A stretch of 47,967 nucleotides of DNA from Isobaculum melis (GCF_900111355.1 NZ_FOHA01000017.1:1-47967), one strand, 5' to 3'; positions 7,883 to 16,091 are shown, counted from the stretch's first letter. The notes: generated from the letters alone by a model not told the origin. Translations and numbers: made by a program.

Positions 7883-7919
7883 TGTAAGCGGTTATATTTG
7901 GTACACTACTATTAGTAGT
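7883..7919 (+). promoter_or_regulatory. Candidate cre (CcpA) site and a dyad before mupG
   Basis: TGTAAGCGGTTATA (7883-7896) matches the catabolite-responsive element pattern TGWAANCGNTNWCA at all defined positions but one (C to T in the right arm). Downstream lies a perfect dyad, ACTACT-ATT-AGTAGT (7905-7919). Both are 40-80 nt before the mupG start, suiting carbon control of an amino-sugar salvage gene. Confidence 0.5.
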
Positions 7920-7961
7920 AAAAATGTAAGAGAATGATTGATTAAATGGAGGGTTATAGCA

Positions 7962-9053
7962 ATGGGAAAATTAGGGATTTCGATTTATCCAGAACGTTCA
8001 ACTTTTGAGAAAGATAAAGCATATTTAGATTTAGCGCATAAATATGGTTTTAAGCGCGTTTTTACAAGCTTATTAGAAATCAATGGGGATGCAGACAGTG
8101 TTTTAGGAAGCTTTAAAGAGGTGGTTGATTATGCCAATACTTTAGGTATGGAAGTAATGGTCGATATTAATCCAGATTTATTTACACAATTAAATATCTC
8201 TTATGATGATTTATCCTTTTTCCATGAAATGGGTGCATATGGTGTTCGTTTAGATTTAGGCTTTACTGGAAAAGAAGAAGCAATGATGACAAGAAATCCA
8301 TATGGCATCAAAATTGAAGTCAATATGAGTATTGGAACAAGCTATATTGACAATATTATGAGCTATTCCCCAAATCGCGAGAATTTATTAGGCTCTCATA
8401 ATTTCTATCCACATCGTTATTCTGGCTTATCAAAGGATCATTTCTTCTATTGTACAGGTCAATTTAACAAGTATAATATTCATACCGCAGCATTTGTCAA
8501 TTCACATACGGCTACATTTGGACCTTGGCCAACACAAGATGGACTCTGTTCATTAGAAGATCACCGCGACTTAGCTTTAGAAACACAAGTCAAACACTTG
8601 GTTCAAACTGATAAAATTGATGACATTATGATTGGTAATGCGTATGCTTCTGAAGCAGAATTAAAAGCAATGAGTGAAGCCTTCAATGCAGAATATCCTG
8701 TTTTAAAAGTGACTTTATGTCATGATATTTCTGAACTTGAGAAAAAAGTGGTCTTAGATGAATTGCATAGCTACCGTGGCGACCGTTCAGAATATATTTT
8801 ACGTTCAACAATGACACGTGTGAAATATAAAGATGAGGCTTTCCCACCACACAATACAAAAAATATTGAGCGTGGTGATATTTTAGTGGATAATGTTGAA
8901 TTTGGTCAGTATAAAGGGGAATTACAAATTGCCTTAAAACCAATGGAAAACACAGGTCGTGTGAATGTTGTTGGACGTATTGCTGATGATGAATTATTCT
9001 TGTTAGACTATGTCAAACCTTGGTCTAACTTTAAATTAGTATTAGAAAAATAA
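7962..9053 (+). CDS. mupG: MupG-family 6-phospho-N-acetylmuramidase (DUF871)
   Basis: 363 residues, the full family length. The protein has an N-terminal TIM barrel (LGISIYPERSTFEKDKAYLDLA at the start, then MVDINPDLF and VRLDLGF) and a C-terminal cyclophilin-like/SH3-like domain (about 245-363, ending in LLDYVKPWSNFKLVLEK). MupG of Staphylococcus hydrolyses MurNAc-6P-GlcNAc, formed when the disaccharide from peptidoglycan turnover enters through a PTS, and so feeds cell-wall sugar recovery. ATG 7962 follows GGAGGG; a TTG at 7938 is upstream of that site. The usual partners murQ, murP and murR are not adjacent. A candidate cre site precedes it. Confidence 0.82.
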   Translation: MGKLGISIYPERSTFEKDKAYLDLAHKYGFKRVFTSLLEINGDADSVLGSFKEVVDYANTLGMEVMVDINPDLFTQLNISYDDLSFFHEMGAYGVRLDLGFTGKEEAMMTRNPYGIKIEVNMSIGTSYIDNIMSYSPNRENLLGSHNFYPHRYSGLSKDHFFYCTGQFNKYNIHTAAFVNSHTATFGPWPTQDGLCSLEDHRDLALETQVKHLVQTDKIDDIMIGNAYASEAELKAMSEAFNAEYPVLKVTLCHDISELEKKVVLDELHSYRGDRSEYILRSTMTRVKYKDEAFPPHNTKNIERGDILVDNVEFGQYKGELQIALKPMENTGRVNVVGRIADDELFLLDYVKPWSNFKLVLEK

Positions 9054-9059
9054 TCGGTA

Positions 9060-9102
9060 AAGGCAATAGTGATTTCTTTTTGAGAGATTGCTATTGCTTT
9101 TT
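9060..9102 (+). terminator. Terminator of mupG
   Basis: GCAATAG (9063-9069) pairs with CTATTGC (9091-9097), followed by a T-run. It lies 10 nt after the mupG stop. Confidence 0.7.
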
Positions 9103-9105
9103 ATT

Positions 9106-9155
9106 AGACCGTATCTGAAATCGACGATGGCATCCGAATATTTCAGACACGGTTT
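9106..9155. repeat. Inverted-repeat element, 50 bp
   Basis: Arms 9106-9121 and 9140-9155 are complementary over 16 bp with three G-T or mismatched pairs, around an 18-nt centre. A degraded relative sharing the TCTGAAA and CGAAT-TTTCAG blocks lies at about 7421-7465 after the previous transcription unit. It could be a small mobile intergenic repeat or a second terminator without a T-run. Confidence 0.4.
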
Positions 9156-9232
9156 AGGCGATTCTCATTACAATTTCCATGAAATATGGCATACTATTTA
9201 AAGAACAAGTAAATGAAAGAGGTTAGCTTAAG

Positions 9233-9742
9233 ATGAAACGAATGATACAGTGGATTTTGTTTAGTACTTTTATATTTCTGGTGGGCTGTACAGGTCAAAG
9301 TCAGAATGAACAAGCAAAGACTCAAGAAACCGTAGTTGAATTAAGTGAGTTAAAGCATACTGAAAACTTTCAAAACGGCGCTTTAGCACATATTTTTGAA
9401 GGAGATATCAACCGAAAGGGAAAAGCTGTTGGTTTTCATTATGAAGGTGAAAAGATCAAAACTGTTCGTGGCGAAACCATCGAAGGAACTGTCTCACAGC
9501 CAAATAAAGAGGGTGTCTATCATGGCAAGGTAAAAATAGATGACATCACTAAAAATGGCTTTTCGACCTTTTTCCCAAAAGAATGGACAGCACAAGAAGT
9601 GGTTGATCAGATTAATCAAGCTTATGAAAATAAAACTTTTGTCACAGGTAATACCTATGTTGGAGTGGCAGCATCAGGTATTAAAATTGAAATGTATTTA
9701 AACCAAAAAGATCAAATTATTTCAGCATTTCCAAAAGAATAG
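9233..9742 (+). CDS. Lipoprotein with bacterial EndoU nuclease domain
   Basis: 169 residues. It has a lipoprotein signal peptide with lipobox LVGC (Cys19), a short linker, then a domain that fits bacterial EndoU ribonucleases from about residue 45 to the end. That domain shows ALAHIFEGDI with His53, KAVGFHYEG with His69, a GVYHGKV Lys99 region, STFFPKEWTAQEVVDQI, and a C-terminal SGIKIEMYLN...IISAFP. The two His and one Lys are the catalytic triad of the EndoU fold, so it appears active. EndoU domains usually sit at the C-terminus of long polymorphic toxins (CdiA, LXG). Here the domain follows only a lipoprotein anchor, so it would be displayed outside the membrane. The next gene may encode an immunity partner. 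It is also possible that it acts as an environmental RNase. Confidence 0.8.
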   Translation: MKRMIQWILFSTFIFLVGCTGQSQNEQAKTQETVVELSELKHTENFQNGALAHIFEGDINRKGKAVGFHYEGEKIKTVRGETIEGTVSQPNKEGVYHGKVKIDDITKNGFSTFFPKEWTAQEVVDQINQAYENKTFVTGNTYVGVAASGIKIEMYLNQKDQIISAFPKE

Positions 9743-9753
9743 GAGTGAAATCA

Positions 9754-10086
9754 ATGTATTCATTTAGAAAAGTCACACTGGCTGATGGTAGTGAAAATCT
9801 TGTCATGGATTTTTCAGATAGTAAGTTGCAACTAATGTCAGCTTTTCTATTTACTGAAGCGGGTCCTTTCAGACAAGAAATTTTAGAAAAAATCGAAGTT
9901 GTTAAACAAAACAATTGGAAGCATGAAATTTTTGAAGGCAATGTTTTCTATGTTGAAATGAGTAAAAGAGTGATTTATCTAGAAAACCAATTAACGGAAG
10001 AAACATTACAAGTTGAAAGCAATTTGTTTTTTGATTTGTTTACTATCTGGATAAAGGAAACAAATCATTTTTATCAAAAAAAATAA
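9754..10086 (+). CDS. Small protein of unknown function, possible EndoU immunity partner
   Basis: 110 residues with no signal peptide or membrane helix, so cytoplasmic. The composition is mixed alpha/beta with several aromatic positions and an acidic middle. ATG 9754 is preferred because AGGAG sits 8 nt ahead; a GTG at 9745 is too close to it. It starts 11 nt after the EndoU lipoprotein stop and shares its terminator, so the two are co-expressed. I do not recognise a family. A small cytoplasmic protein directly downstream of a toxin-type nuclease domain is the usual position of an immunity protein; the function here is inferred from position alone. Confidence 0.7.
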   Translation: MYSFRKVTLADGSENLVMDFSDSKLQLMSAFLFTEAGPFRQEILEKIEVVKQNNWKHEIFEGNVFYVEMSKRVIYLENQLTEETLQVESNLFFDLFTIWIKETNHFYQKK

Positions 10087-10132
10087 TTTTTACCTTTCGT
10101 TATTAGTTAATTGTAATTTCTGGGTATGGAAT

Positions 10133-10155
10133 AATAGCTATAAGCTATTTTTTTT
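10133..10155 (+). terminator. Terminator of the EndoU operon
   Basis: AATAGCT (10133-10139) pairs with AGCTATT (10143-10149) around a 3-nt loop, followed by a run of T to 10155. Confidence 0.7.
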
Positions 10156-10216
10156 CTGAACATCATTTTTCTATATTAAAAAATCAAAACGCTGTATTTC
10201 CGCTTATTTTAAAGTG

Positions 10217-10498
10217 TTGACAACAAATAATCAATAAGATACTATTTGTTTGCAAGTAACAAATGTTTAATGCAACAAACTTTTGTTATTCTTTTAAAAT
10301 GAATAGATGAATAATTACTGAACTTTAAAGTGTTCGTAACACACACTTTAAAGTTTTTTTGTATGCGCCCATTTAAAAAGTTCTCAATTTGTAAAAAACA
10401 TTTGATTTTTGCAGAGAAAAGAAGTCCTAGTTTGACTTTTTATCATTAAAAATCACAAATTGATTGAGTCATTTAAGCAGTAAAGGGAGCGTGATACA
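10217..10498 (+). promoter_or_regulatory. Promoter and long 5' leader with terminator-like hairpin, first copy
   Basis: The -35 TTGACA (10217-10222), a 17-bp spacer and the -10 TACTAT (10240-10245) form a good promoter. Five nt later starts the block TGCAAGTAACA-NN-TGTTTAAT-N-CA (10251-10274), which therefore begins about at +1. The same block sits at the same offset before the gene at 29868. Then comes a 13-bp perfect hairpin, AACTTTAAAGTGT (10321-10333) with ACACTTTAAAGTT (10343-10355), followed by seven T. This is an intrinsic terminator 139 nt before the start codon, with no gene between. An alternative stem (GTAACAAA 10256-10263 with TTTGTTAT 10282-10289) involves the conserved block. 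The layout fits attenuation. A TGTAAAAAACA motif follows at 10390-10400. Confidence 0.7.
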
Positions 10499-13400
10499 TT
10501 GAATATACATAATAAAAAATGGAAAAAGTATTTTTTACCTATCTTAGGTCTAGTCATGATGTTTTTTGCCATCAATGGCTTTTCTTCTACCTCAAAAAAC
10601 ATTTCAGCTAAAAGTAATGATGGTGGTGCGCCAATTGTGATTAATGCTAATCTTGCACAAGCTTTCGTTTTACCTTTTAATGATATTGGCTTAAAAGAGC
10701 CACGATTACAAGGGCTTCCTGCATATGCTAATTCTGTTCAAGGGAATAAACGAGAACTAACTTTTGAAAAAGGAAAGCTTTATGCAGTGAGCACCAGAGT
10801 AATGGATGAAGCAAGAGAAACCATGACTTTACCTAATAATAGAAGTTTTGTACTTTATCGAAGTGTAAATCATCCTTCTGGTCAAGTTGCAGCTTGGTAT
10901 ATAGCAATCTTAGATAAAGACGGTAATATTATCAAAAAAGCTTCACTTTCAAATCCAAATTTGTCTTCTGAATATAATTTTCAGCAACCATTAACAATGA
11001 ATGAAGCTTATCGATTTGCTGGTGGTGTTGGTATCACTAAGGTCAGTGAGACACCAAATGAAACAATTGTGACTATTCCCTATACAAGTGGTAGTGGAAA
11101 TCAAACAAAAATTAGTTTTAAAAATATTGTGATTACAAGAAACAACCAAATTTCATATCGAGAAATCACAGCTGAAACATTGCAAGGGATGGGTTCAGGA
11201 GACAATCAGTTTTGGGGAGTAACGATGGGACCTACTGGTGCAATTACAGGAAATTGGAATTCATCAAATGGAAACAAACTGAATGTTACGCCAAGATGGT
11301 ACCATATCAACCCTCAGACAGGGAAACTAACCAAAAAGATTGTGACGAATATGGCAAAACCGAGTCTACCAACAGCTCAAGAGCTAGGGTTTCCAATTAA
11401 CGATACGGTGACAATCACGCCTCAAGGAGGCTATGGTCTAGCTGATGGTAATTTTCTTGTGCAAAGTAATCATGCTGGTAGTGCGAATGCTTATAAAGTT
11501 TCCCTGACATTATTTGATGGAAAAGGAGAAAGAAAAGCTTATGTTTTTGAATCAGGTTTACAGGGGGTGACAGCGCCTCAATTTACTTATATCAGAAGTC
11601 TTTCAAATGATAAAGTGCTCTACTTTACGCTAGGGGGAAACAATACAACAACAAAATTATACAGAGTAGAAAGTGGTACAAATAGAATTGACCTTGTTAA
11701 ACAATATCCAAATCGAACAAGTATTGTCTTTACCAATTTCAGTGATCCAAAGTACCCTAATGTGAAATATATTGGAATTGGTTTTTTAGAGAATAAGGCA
11801 GGTGAGTTAGGTGCGTTTATAGATTCAGGGACTTTTATGGGCTATTTTGATCAAAATTTTAGTCCCTATCTTGTTAAAAATGAAAAAAAATCAAGTAGCA
11901 CTTCTCCAGTCCTCTATAAAACGCTTGATTACCAAGAAGGTGTTTTAACTGTAGGTGGAAAGATGGCCAACAACAGCACCTTTGTGAAGTATCCATTTCC
12001 TATGAACATTTATCAGTCTAAAATTAACTCAGGACAAATCTATGATGCCTTTTTTGGTACTTTTAAAGTATTAGAAGATTACGCTCCAGCGATGGATGTA
12101 GGAGAAAATATTATCGTAAATTTAGAGGATCCTGTAGCACATGGTTCAAATAGTCAACAATTAGATCAATGGTTATTAACAGGTAGTAAAACAGGTAAAC
12201 TCACAGATAAAACAGGCATTAAAGCTTATGATATGTTTGATTTAGGTGAAGGGGAATTAACTCAGGCTTGGCTAAATAGTAGAATTAACCGCAATCCTAA
12301 TAATTTGTCATTACCTATTGATTGGACAGCATTAGGCTATCAGCCGAATAGTCGTGGGCCACAAGAAGTCACCTACTTTGTAACGGACTCCTTAAAACAA
12401 GTAACCGTTAGTTCAAAAATAATTAATAGAGTAGACAGTGACACAGTTGTATCGGGTAAAGGTGCGATGGCTGCTTCGAATTTTGCAATCCATGTCAATG
12501 ATTTAGATCAACTAACCACTATCAGTGCAAAAAATCATGCTAAGCTACTTGCTTGGGAATTAGATACAGGTAAAATAGCTGATGATGGCACAGCTGGAAA
12601 AAATGGTGTTTTCCTTGACCAGGTACAATTGCAAACAATTAAAAATGTAAAAAAAGCTTATCAGGCATTAAAAGAGGATGGGGATAAATCGCTTCTAATT
12701 AAACCCTATCCATTAAAAATGATGTATCTGACACCTAATTATGAAGTAATAGAAAGAAACATTACAATTTTTGTAACAGATGATACAACAGAGGTAGATG
12801 AGCGAAACAAAGTGGTTATTTATGGCTTTGACTTCAAAGAGTCATTGAAAAAAGTAGCGGGTCTTTCCTCAGCTGATGTGGTAGCTTTATCAAAAGGCTC
12901 TGCTTGGAACTATACAATGAATCGTGATAAAGGAGAAAATAATGCTTACCCAGTGAAAAACATAACGGCCAATGTAACTGATCCAGTTCATCCAACTAAC
13001 CCAGCCTTAACAGGGCTTAATCATGTCACTACAGTAGGGGATTATAAAGTGAAACTGACTTATCAAAAAACAAGTAACCATAAAGTAACAGCTCATATTT
13101 ATGATGATTTTTCCACGATTCATATCCGCCAAATTATCTTAAACGAAGCATCAAATCTTGTGATTCCAAGTAAAGGTTTTCTAATGATTGAAAATATAAA
13201 AAATCAAGCAGCGACAGATATTGCAAGTAACAGTCACATAACGAGTTTGAGTGAAGCAGCTGGAAAAAAACAATCATTCACAGATATCCGTTTAGAAATG
13301 ACCTACAATTATTGGTGGTACCGAATTTCACCGATTATCCCGGAATATTATCAATATGCTGGCTATGTAGCGACAATAACCAACCAAACACATGATGAAA

Positions 13401-13546
13401 GTAAAAAAACTGCTACACTCCCTATCTTGGATTTCAAAAAATCAAATGAGTATTGGGTCACTATTTATTTAAATCCAGTAACTGAAAATGTGAAATCATA
13501 TAGTTGGGATTATCAAACAAATAAGTTTGGTAAGATGAAGCCTTAA
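10499..13546 (+). CDS. Large secreted protein with C-terminal domain shared with the protein at 29868
   Basis: 1015 residues from a TTG start; AGGGAG lies 9 nt ahead. A signal peptide covers about the first 38 residues (KKWKKYFLPILGLVMMFFAI, cleavage near ISA). The long middle (about 50-480) looks like a beta-propeller or repeated beta-sheet domain of unknown family. Further beta-rich modules follow to about 870. The last 140 residues (about 870-1015) match the end of the protein at 29868: both have an I/LRQIIL...LVIPS stretch, then IIPEYYQY-GY, a WxTIYL-P run and a final YSWDYQ. There is no LPxTG motif, membrane anchor or WxL pair, so the protein is secreted or held by non-covalent binding. 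Enzymatic activity cannot be inferred. Confidence 0.75.
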   Translation: MNIHNKKWKKYFLPILGLVMMFFAINGFSSTSKNISAKSNDGGAPIVINANLAQAFVLPFNDIGLKEPRLQGLPAYANSVQGNKRELTFEKGKLYAVSTRVMDEARETMTLPNNRSFVLYRSVNHPSGQVAAWYIAILDKDGNIIKKASLSNPNLSSEYNFQQPLTMNEAYRFAGGVGITKVSETPNETIVTIPYTSGSGNQTKISFKNIVITRNNQISYREITAETLQGMGSGDNQFWGVTMGPTGAITGNWNSSNGNKLNVTPRWYHINPQTGKLTKKIVTNMAKPSLPTAQELGFPINDTVTITPQGGYGLADGNFLVQSNHAGSANAYKVSLTLFDGKGERKAYVFESGLQGVTAPQFTYIRSLSNDKVLYFTLGGNNTTTKLYRVESGTNRIDLVKQYPNRTSIVFTNFSDPKYPNVKYIGIGFLENKAGELGAFIDSGTFMGYFDQNFSPYLVKNEKKSSSTSPVLYKTLDYQEGVLTVGGKMANNSTFVKYPFPMNIYQSKINSGQIYDAFFGTFKVLEDYAPAMDVGENIIVNLEDPVAHGSNSQQLDQWLLTGSKTGKLTDKTGIKAYDMFDLGEGELTQAWLNSRINRNPNNLSLPIDWTALGYQPNSRGPQEVTYFVTDSLKQVTVSSKIINRVDSDTVVSGKGAMAASNFAIHVNDLDQLTTISAKNHAKLLAWELDTGKIADDGTAGKNGVFLDQVQLQTIKNVKKAYQALKEDGDKSLLIKPYPLKMMYLTPNYEVIERNITIFVTDDTTEVDERNKVVIYGFDFKESLKKVAGLSSADVVALSKGSAWNYTMNRDKGENNAYPVKNITANVTDPVHPTNPALTGLNHVTTVGDYKVKLTYQKTSNHKVTAHIYDDFSTIHIRQIILNEASNLVIPSKGFLMIENIKNQAATDIASNSHITSLSEAAGKKQSFTDIRLEMTYNYWWYRISPIIPEYYQYAGYVATITNQTHDESKKTATLPILDFKKSNEYWVTIYLNPVTENVKSYSWDYQTNKFGKMKP

Positions 13547-13547
13547 A

Positions 13548-13588
13548 AATAGTCACCGTCTCAACTATCGAGATGGTGATTATTTTTT
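13548..13588. terminator. Terminator between convergent genes
   Basis: A 15-bp stem (13548-13562 with 13570-13584, one or two wobble pairs) around a 7-nt loop, with T on the right and A on the left. It can serve the secreted-protein gene and, less strongly, the minus-strand DUF3021 gene. Confidence 0.75.
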
Positions 13589-13610
13589 ACAGCCTAGTTT
13601 AAAACTAAAT

Positions 13611-13991
13611 TTATTTCGACAACTTCTCATTAATGACTGCAAGCTCTCTTTTCTCTATCAAATAGAAGAGACTCCAAATGACAAAGAAGATAACAACAAA
13701 CAGCAGTGAAGCTGTAAAAATAATAGGTAGCTTAAAAGGAAACCATGCGCCTAAGAATGCTGCAACTAAAAAGCTAGCATAACTGCTAAAAAATTGAATC
13801 GTACATTTTGTGAGTAAAGACAATGTTTGATTTTCATGAATCGTTGAAAATGCACCAATTAAAAGACCCATGATAATGACTAAAAGGATGCTTTTCTGTA
13901 TCATTCCAGTCGTAAAAATAGCGCCTGAAATCGTATAAATGGTACAACCGATGCCTAAACCAATTCCGCTGTTTTTTAATAAATTTTTCAT
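13611..13991 (-). CDS. DUF3021-type membrane protein, partner of LytTR regulator
   Basis: 126 residues with four membrane helices (about 10-30, 33-50, 62-82 and 88-112) and a short charged tail. This is the size and layout of DUF3021 proteins, which are encoded next to stand-alone LytTR regulators. It lies 11 nt after the LytTR stop, with CCTCC (AGGAGG on minus) before its ATG. In streptococcal LytTR systems (HdrRM, BrsRM) the membrane partner inhibits the regulator; I infer a similar role here. Confidence 0.75.
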   Translation of the reverse strand: MKNLLKNSGIGLGIGCTIYTISGAIFTTGMIQKSILLVIIMGLLIGAFSTIHENQTLSLLTKCTIQFFSSYASFLVAAFLGAWFPFKLPIIFTASLLFVVIFFVIWSLFYLIEKRELAVINEKLSK

Positions 13992-14002
13992 CTGTTTTCC
14001 TC

Positions 14003-14452
14003 CTAAATAATGTTTAATTTTGCTTTCAATTGAGGTAAGTACCTTCTAGAAATACTGGTTGTTTTACCACTTTTTAAATAGGCCAGCATATTTCCTGAAA
14101 AGGAATTTTCTAACTTTTGGATTTCTTGACAATTCACAATAGCAGATCGTGATACTTGAACAAATTGTCGTTGATTTAATGCCTCAAATAGCTTATATAA
14201 CCTGCCTTTTGTTTGAATCTGTCTATTGGATAGCAGAAAAAGCGTCATTTCCTCACCCAAAACTTCGATTAATTCAATCTCATTTGTCATAACCAATTCA
14301 TAGCCATCTGCTGTTTTAATAGATAATGTCTCTGCCTTAGTACCTTTTCCCTTCAATAAATGAACAACTTCCTCAGCCTGTTCATATGTAGGCGCTTCAA
14401 TGAGAAGAGTTAAATCCTTTAATGCTTCCTTAATCGATATTGTGATATTCAT
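14003..14452 (-). CDS. Stand-alone LytTR-domain transcription regulator
   Basis: 149 residues. The C-terminal half (about 50-146) is a LytTR DNA-binding domain: LIEVLGEEMTLFLLSNRQIQTKGRLYKLFEAL, then FVQVSRSAIVNCQEIQKLE and a final TTSISRRYLPQLKAKL. The N-terminus is short and has no receiver domain, so it is not a classical response regulator. It belongs to the LytTR plus membrane-inhibitor class. The start has AGGGAGGTG ahead of ATG 14452. It heads a two-gene operon facing the secreted-protein gene, and control of that or other surface genes is a reasonable guess, not shown. Confidence 0.85.
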   Translation of the reverse strand: MNITISIKEALKDLTLLIEAPTYEQAEEVVHLLKGKGTKAETLSIKTADGYELVMTNEIELIEVLGEEMTLFLLSNRQIQTKGRLYKLFEALNQRQFVQVSRSAIVNCQEIQKLENSFSGNMLAYLKSGKTTSISRRYLPQLKAKLNII

Positions 14453-14777
14453 TTATTCACCTCCCTGATAGCAAGTAGTATAGCTTGATTTTAGGGCTAG
14501 ATGTAAAAAAATAGATAAGTGGTCAAAATAAACCGACAAGCGGTTATGAGAGTTTGCTATATATCAATGAACTTTTATAGACAAATTGACAAATCACAAG
14601 TACAATAGAGTGTGGATTAAAATGGGAAAATAATCTTTTCTCATAAATAGAATGTGATGAAGTAAGGCTGTCTTAAATTACATCATGGAACAAATGTAAC
14701 AATTAGATAAATCATGCTGATATCCGAATAGAATGTTTCGTTTCATCAAAGGGCATTCAAGTTGAGGAGGAATGACA
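14453..14777. other. Divergent intergenic region between LytTR and obgE
   Basis: 325 nt without a gene. It contains a minus-strand TATACT box for the LytTR gene (near 14480) and an inverted repeat AACCG-ACAAG-CGGTT (about 14530-14544). A possible plus promoter (TAGACA, 18 bp, TACAAT, near 14578-14607) would give obgE an untranslated leader of about 160 nt. I see no riboswitch. Confidence 0.4.
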
Positions 14778-16091
14778 ATGTCAATGTTTTTAGATCAAGT
14801 CAAAATAAATGTAAAAGCCGGCGATGGTGGGAATGGAATGGTCGCCTTTAGACGTGAAAAATATGTACCAGATGGTGGACCTGCTGGTGGAGATGGTGGT
14901 CGTGGGGGGAATATCGTCTTTGTTGTTGATGAAGGGATGAGAACCCTGCTGGATTTCCGTTTTACCCGTCATTTTAAAGCGATACCTGGAGAAAATGGGA
15001 TGAGTAAAGGCATGCATGGTAGAGGAGCTGGGGACACATATATTAAAGTCCCACCTGGTACCACCATTCGTGACGCCAACACAGACCGTGTCATCGCAGA
15101 TTTAATTACCAATGGACAAGAACATGTGGTAGCTAAAGGTGGTCGTGGCGGACGAGGAAATATTCGTTTTGCTTCACCAAAAAATCCAGCACCAGAAATC
15201 GCTGAAAATGGCGAACCAGGTCAAGAATTTGACCTAGAATTAGAATTAAAGGTTTTAGCTGATGTTGGATTAGTTGGGTTTCCATCAGTTGGTAAATCAA
15301 CGATTCTATCTATCGTTTCAAAAGCACGTCCTAAAATTGGTGCTTATCACTTTACAACCTTGGTGCCTAACTTAGGAATGGTCTCAACGGAAGAAGGAGA
15401 TAGCTTTGTCATGGCTGACCTACCTGGTTTAATTGAGGGAGCTTCACAAGGTGTTGGTTTAGGGACACAATTTTTACGCCATATTGAACGGACCAGAGTT
15501 ATTTTGCATGTGATTGATATGAGTGGTAGTGAAGGTCGTGATCCTTTTGAGGACTATGAAGCGATTAATAAAGAATTAGAAACCTACAATTTAAGATTAA
15601 TGGAACGTCCACAAATTATTGTAGCGAATAAAATGGATATGCCAGATTCCGAAGAAAATTTACGGATTTTCAAAGAAAAATTAGCTGCATTGAAAACCGA
15701 TGAATTTGCAGATGATCTGCTCGTTTTCCCAATTTCAGCAGTAGCCCATCAAGGAATGGAGCGTCTCTTAAGTGCCACAGCAACTTTATTAGAAACAACG
15801 CCAGCCTTCCCATTATATGAGCTTGAAGATGAGGATGAAACTGTACTTTACAAACATGTAGCAGAAGATAAAGGCTATCAAATTACGCGTGATGATGATG
15901 CAGCTTGGTTATTATCTGGTGAAAAGCTAGAGAAATTATTCAAGATGACGAATTTTGGTCACGAGGAAAGTATTATGCGCTTTGCACGACAATTACGTTC
16001 TCTAGGTGTGGATGAGGAAATGCGTAAATTGGGTGCAAAAGATGGAGACCAGGTTCGTATTATGGAATATGAATTTGAGTTTGTTGATTAA
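14778..16091 (+). CDS. obgE: GTPase Obg/CgtA
   Basis: 437 residues, the three-domain Obg GTPase that binds the 50S subunit late in assembly. The N-terminal glycine-rich Obg fold (1-158) has [21 protein letters not shown] and [10 protein letters not shown]. The G domain follows with G1 FPSVGKST, G3 DLPGLIEG and G4 NKMD, and the C-terminal OCT domain ends in [18 protein letters not shown] 14778 is preferred to 14772 because GAGGAGG is 8 nt ahead of it rather than 2. It stands alone with its own terminator. Confidence 0.96.
   Translation: MSMFLDQVKINVKAGDGGNGMVAFRREKYVPDGGPAGGDGGRGGNIVFVVDEGMRTLLDFRFTRHFKAIPGENGMSKGMHGRGAGDTYIKVPPGTTIRDANTDRVIADLITNGQEHVVAKGGRGGRGNIRFASPKNPAPEIAENGEPGQEFDLELELKVLADVGLVGFPSVGKSTILSIVSKARPKIGAYHFTTLVPNLGMVSTEEGDSFVMADLPGLIEGASQGVGLGTQFLRHIERTRVILHVIDMSGSEGRDPFEDYEAINKELETYNLRLMERPQIIVANKMDMPDSEENLRIFKEKLAALKTDEFADDLLVFPISAVAHQGMERLLSATATLLETTPAFPLYELEDEDETVLYKHVAEDKGYQITRDDDAAWLLSGEKLEKLFKMTNFGHEESIMRFARQLRSLGVDEEMRKLGAKDGDQVRIMEYEFEFVD

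Larger units (their letters stand above)
7420..7961. other. Intergenic region between the ABC operon and mupG
   Basis: It holds a degenerate copy of the inverted-repeat element seen at 9106-9155 (near 7421-7465), the broken small membrane gene (7540-7722), a terminator hairpin (7740-7787) and the mupG regulatory region with a cre-like site. No intact gene was seen. Confidence 0.5.

Noticed and set aside
10251-10360. T-box or known riboswitch in the leader
   Set aside because: No T-box sequence (TGGNACCGCG) and no conserved core of the common riboswitch classes was seen; the only conserved part is the short 5' block.
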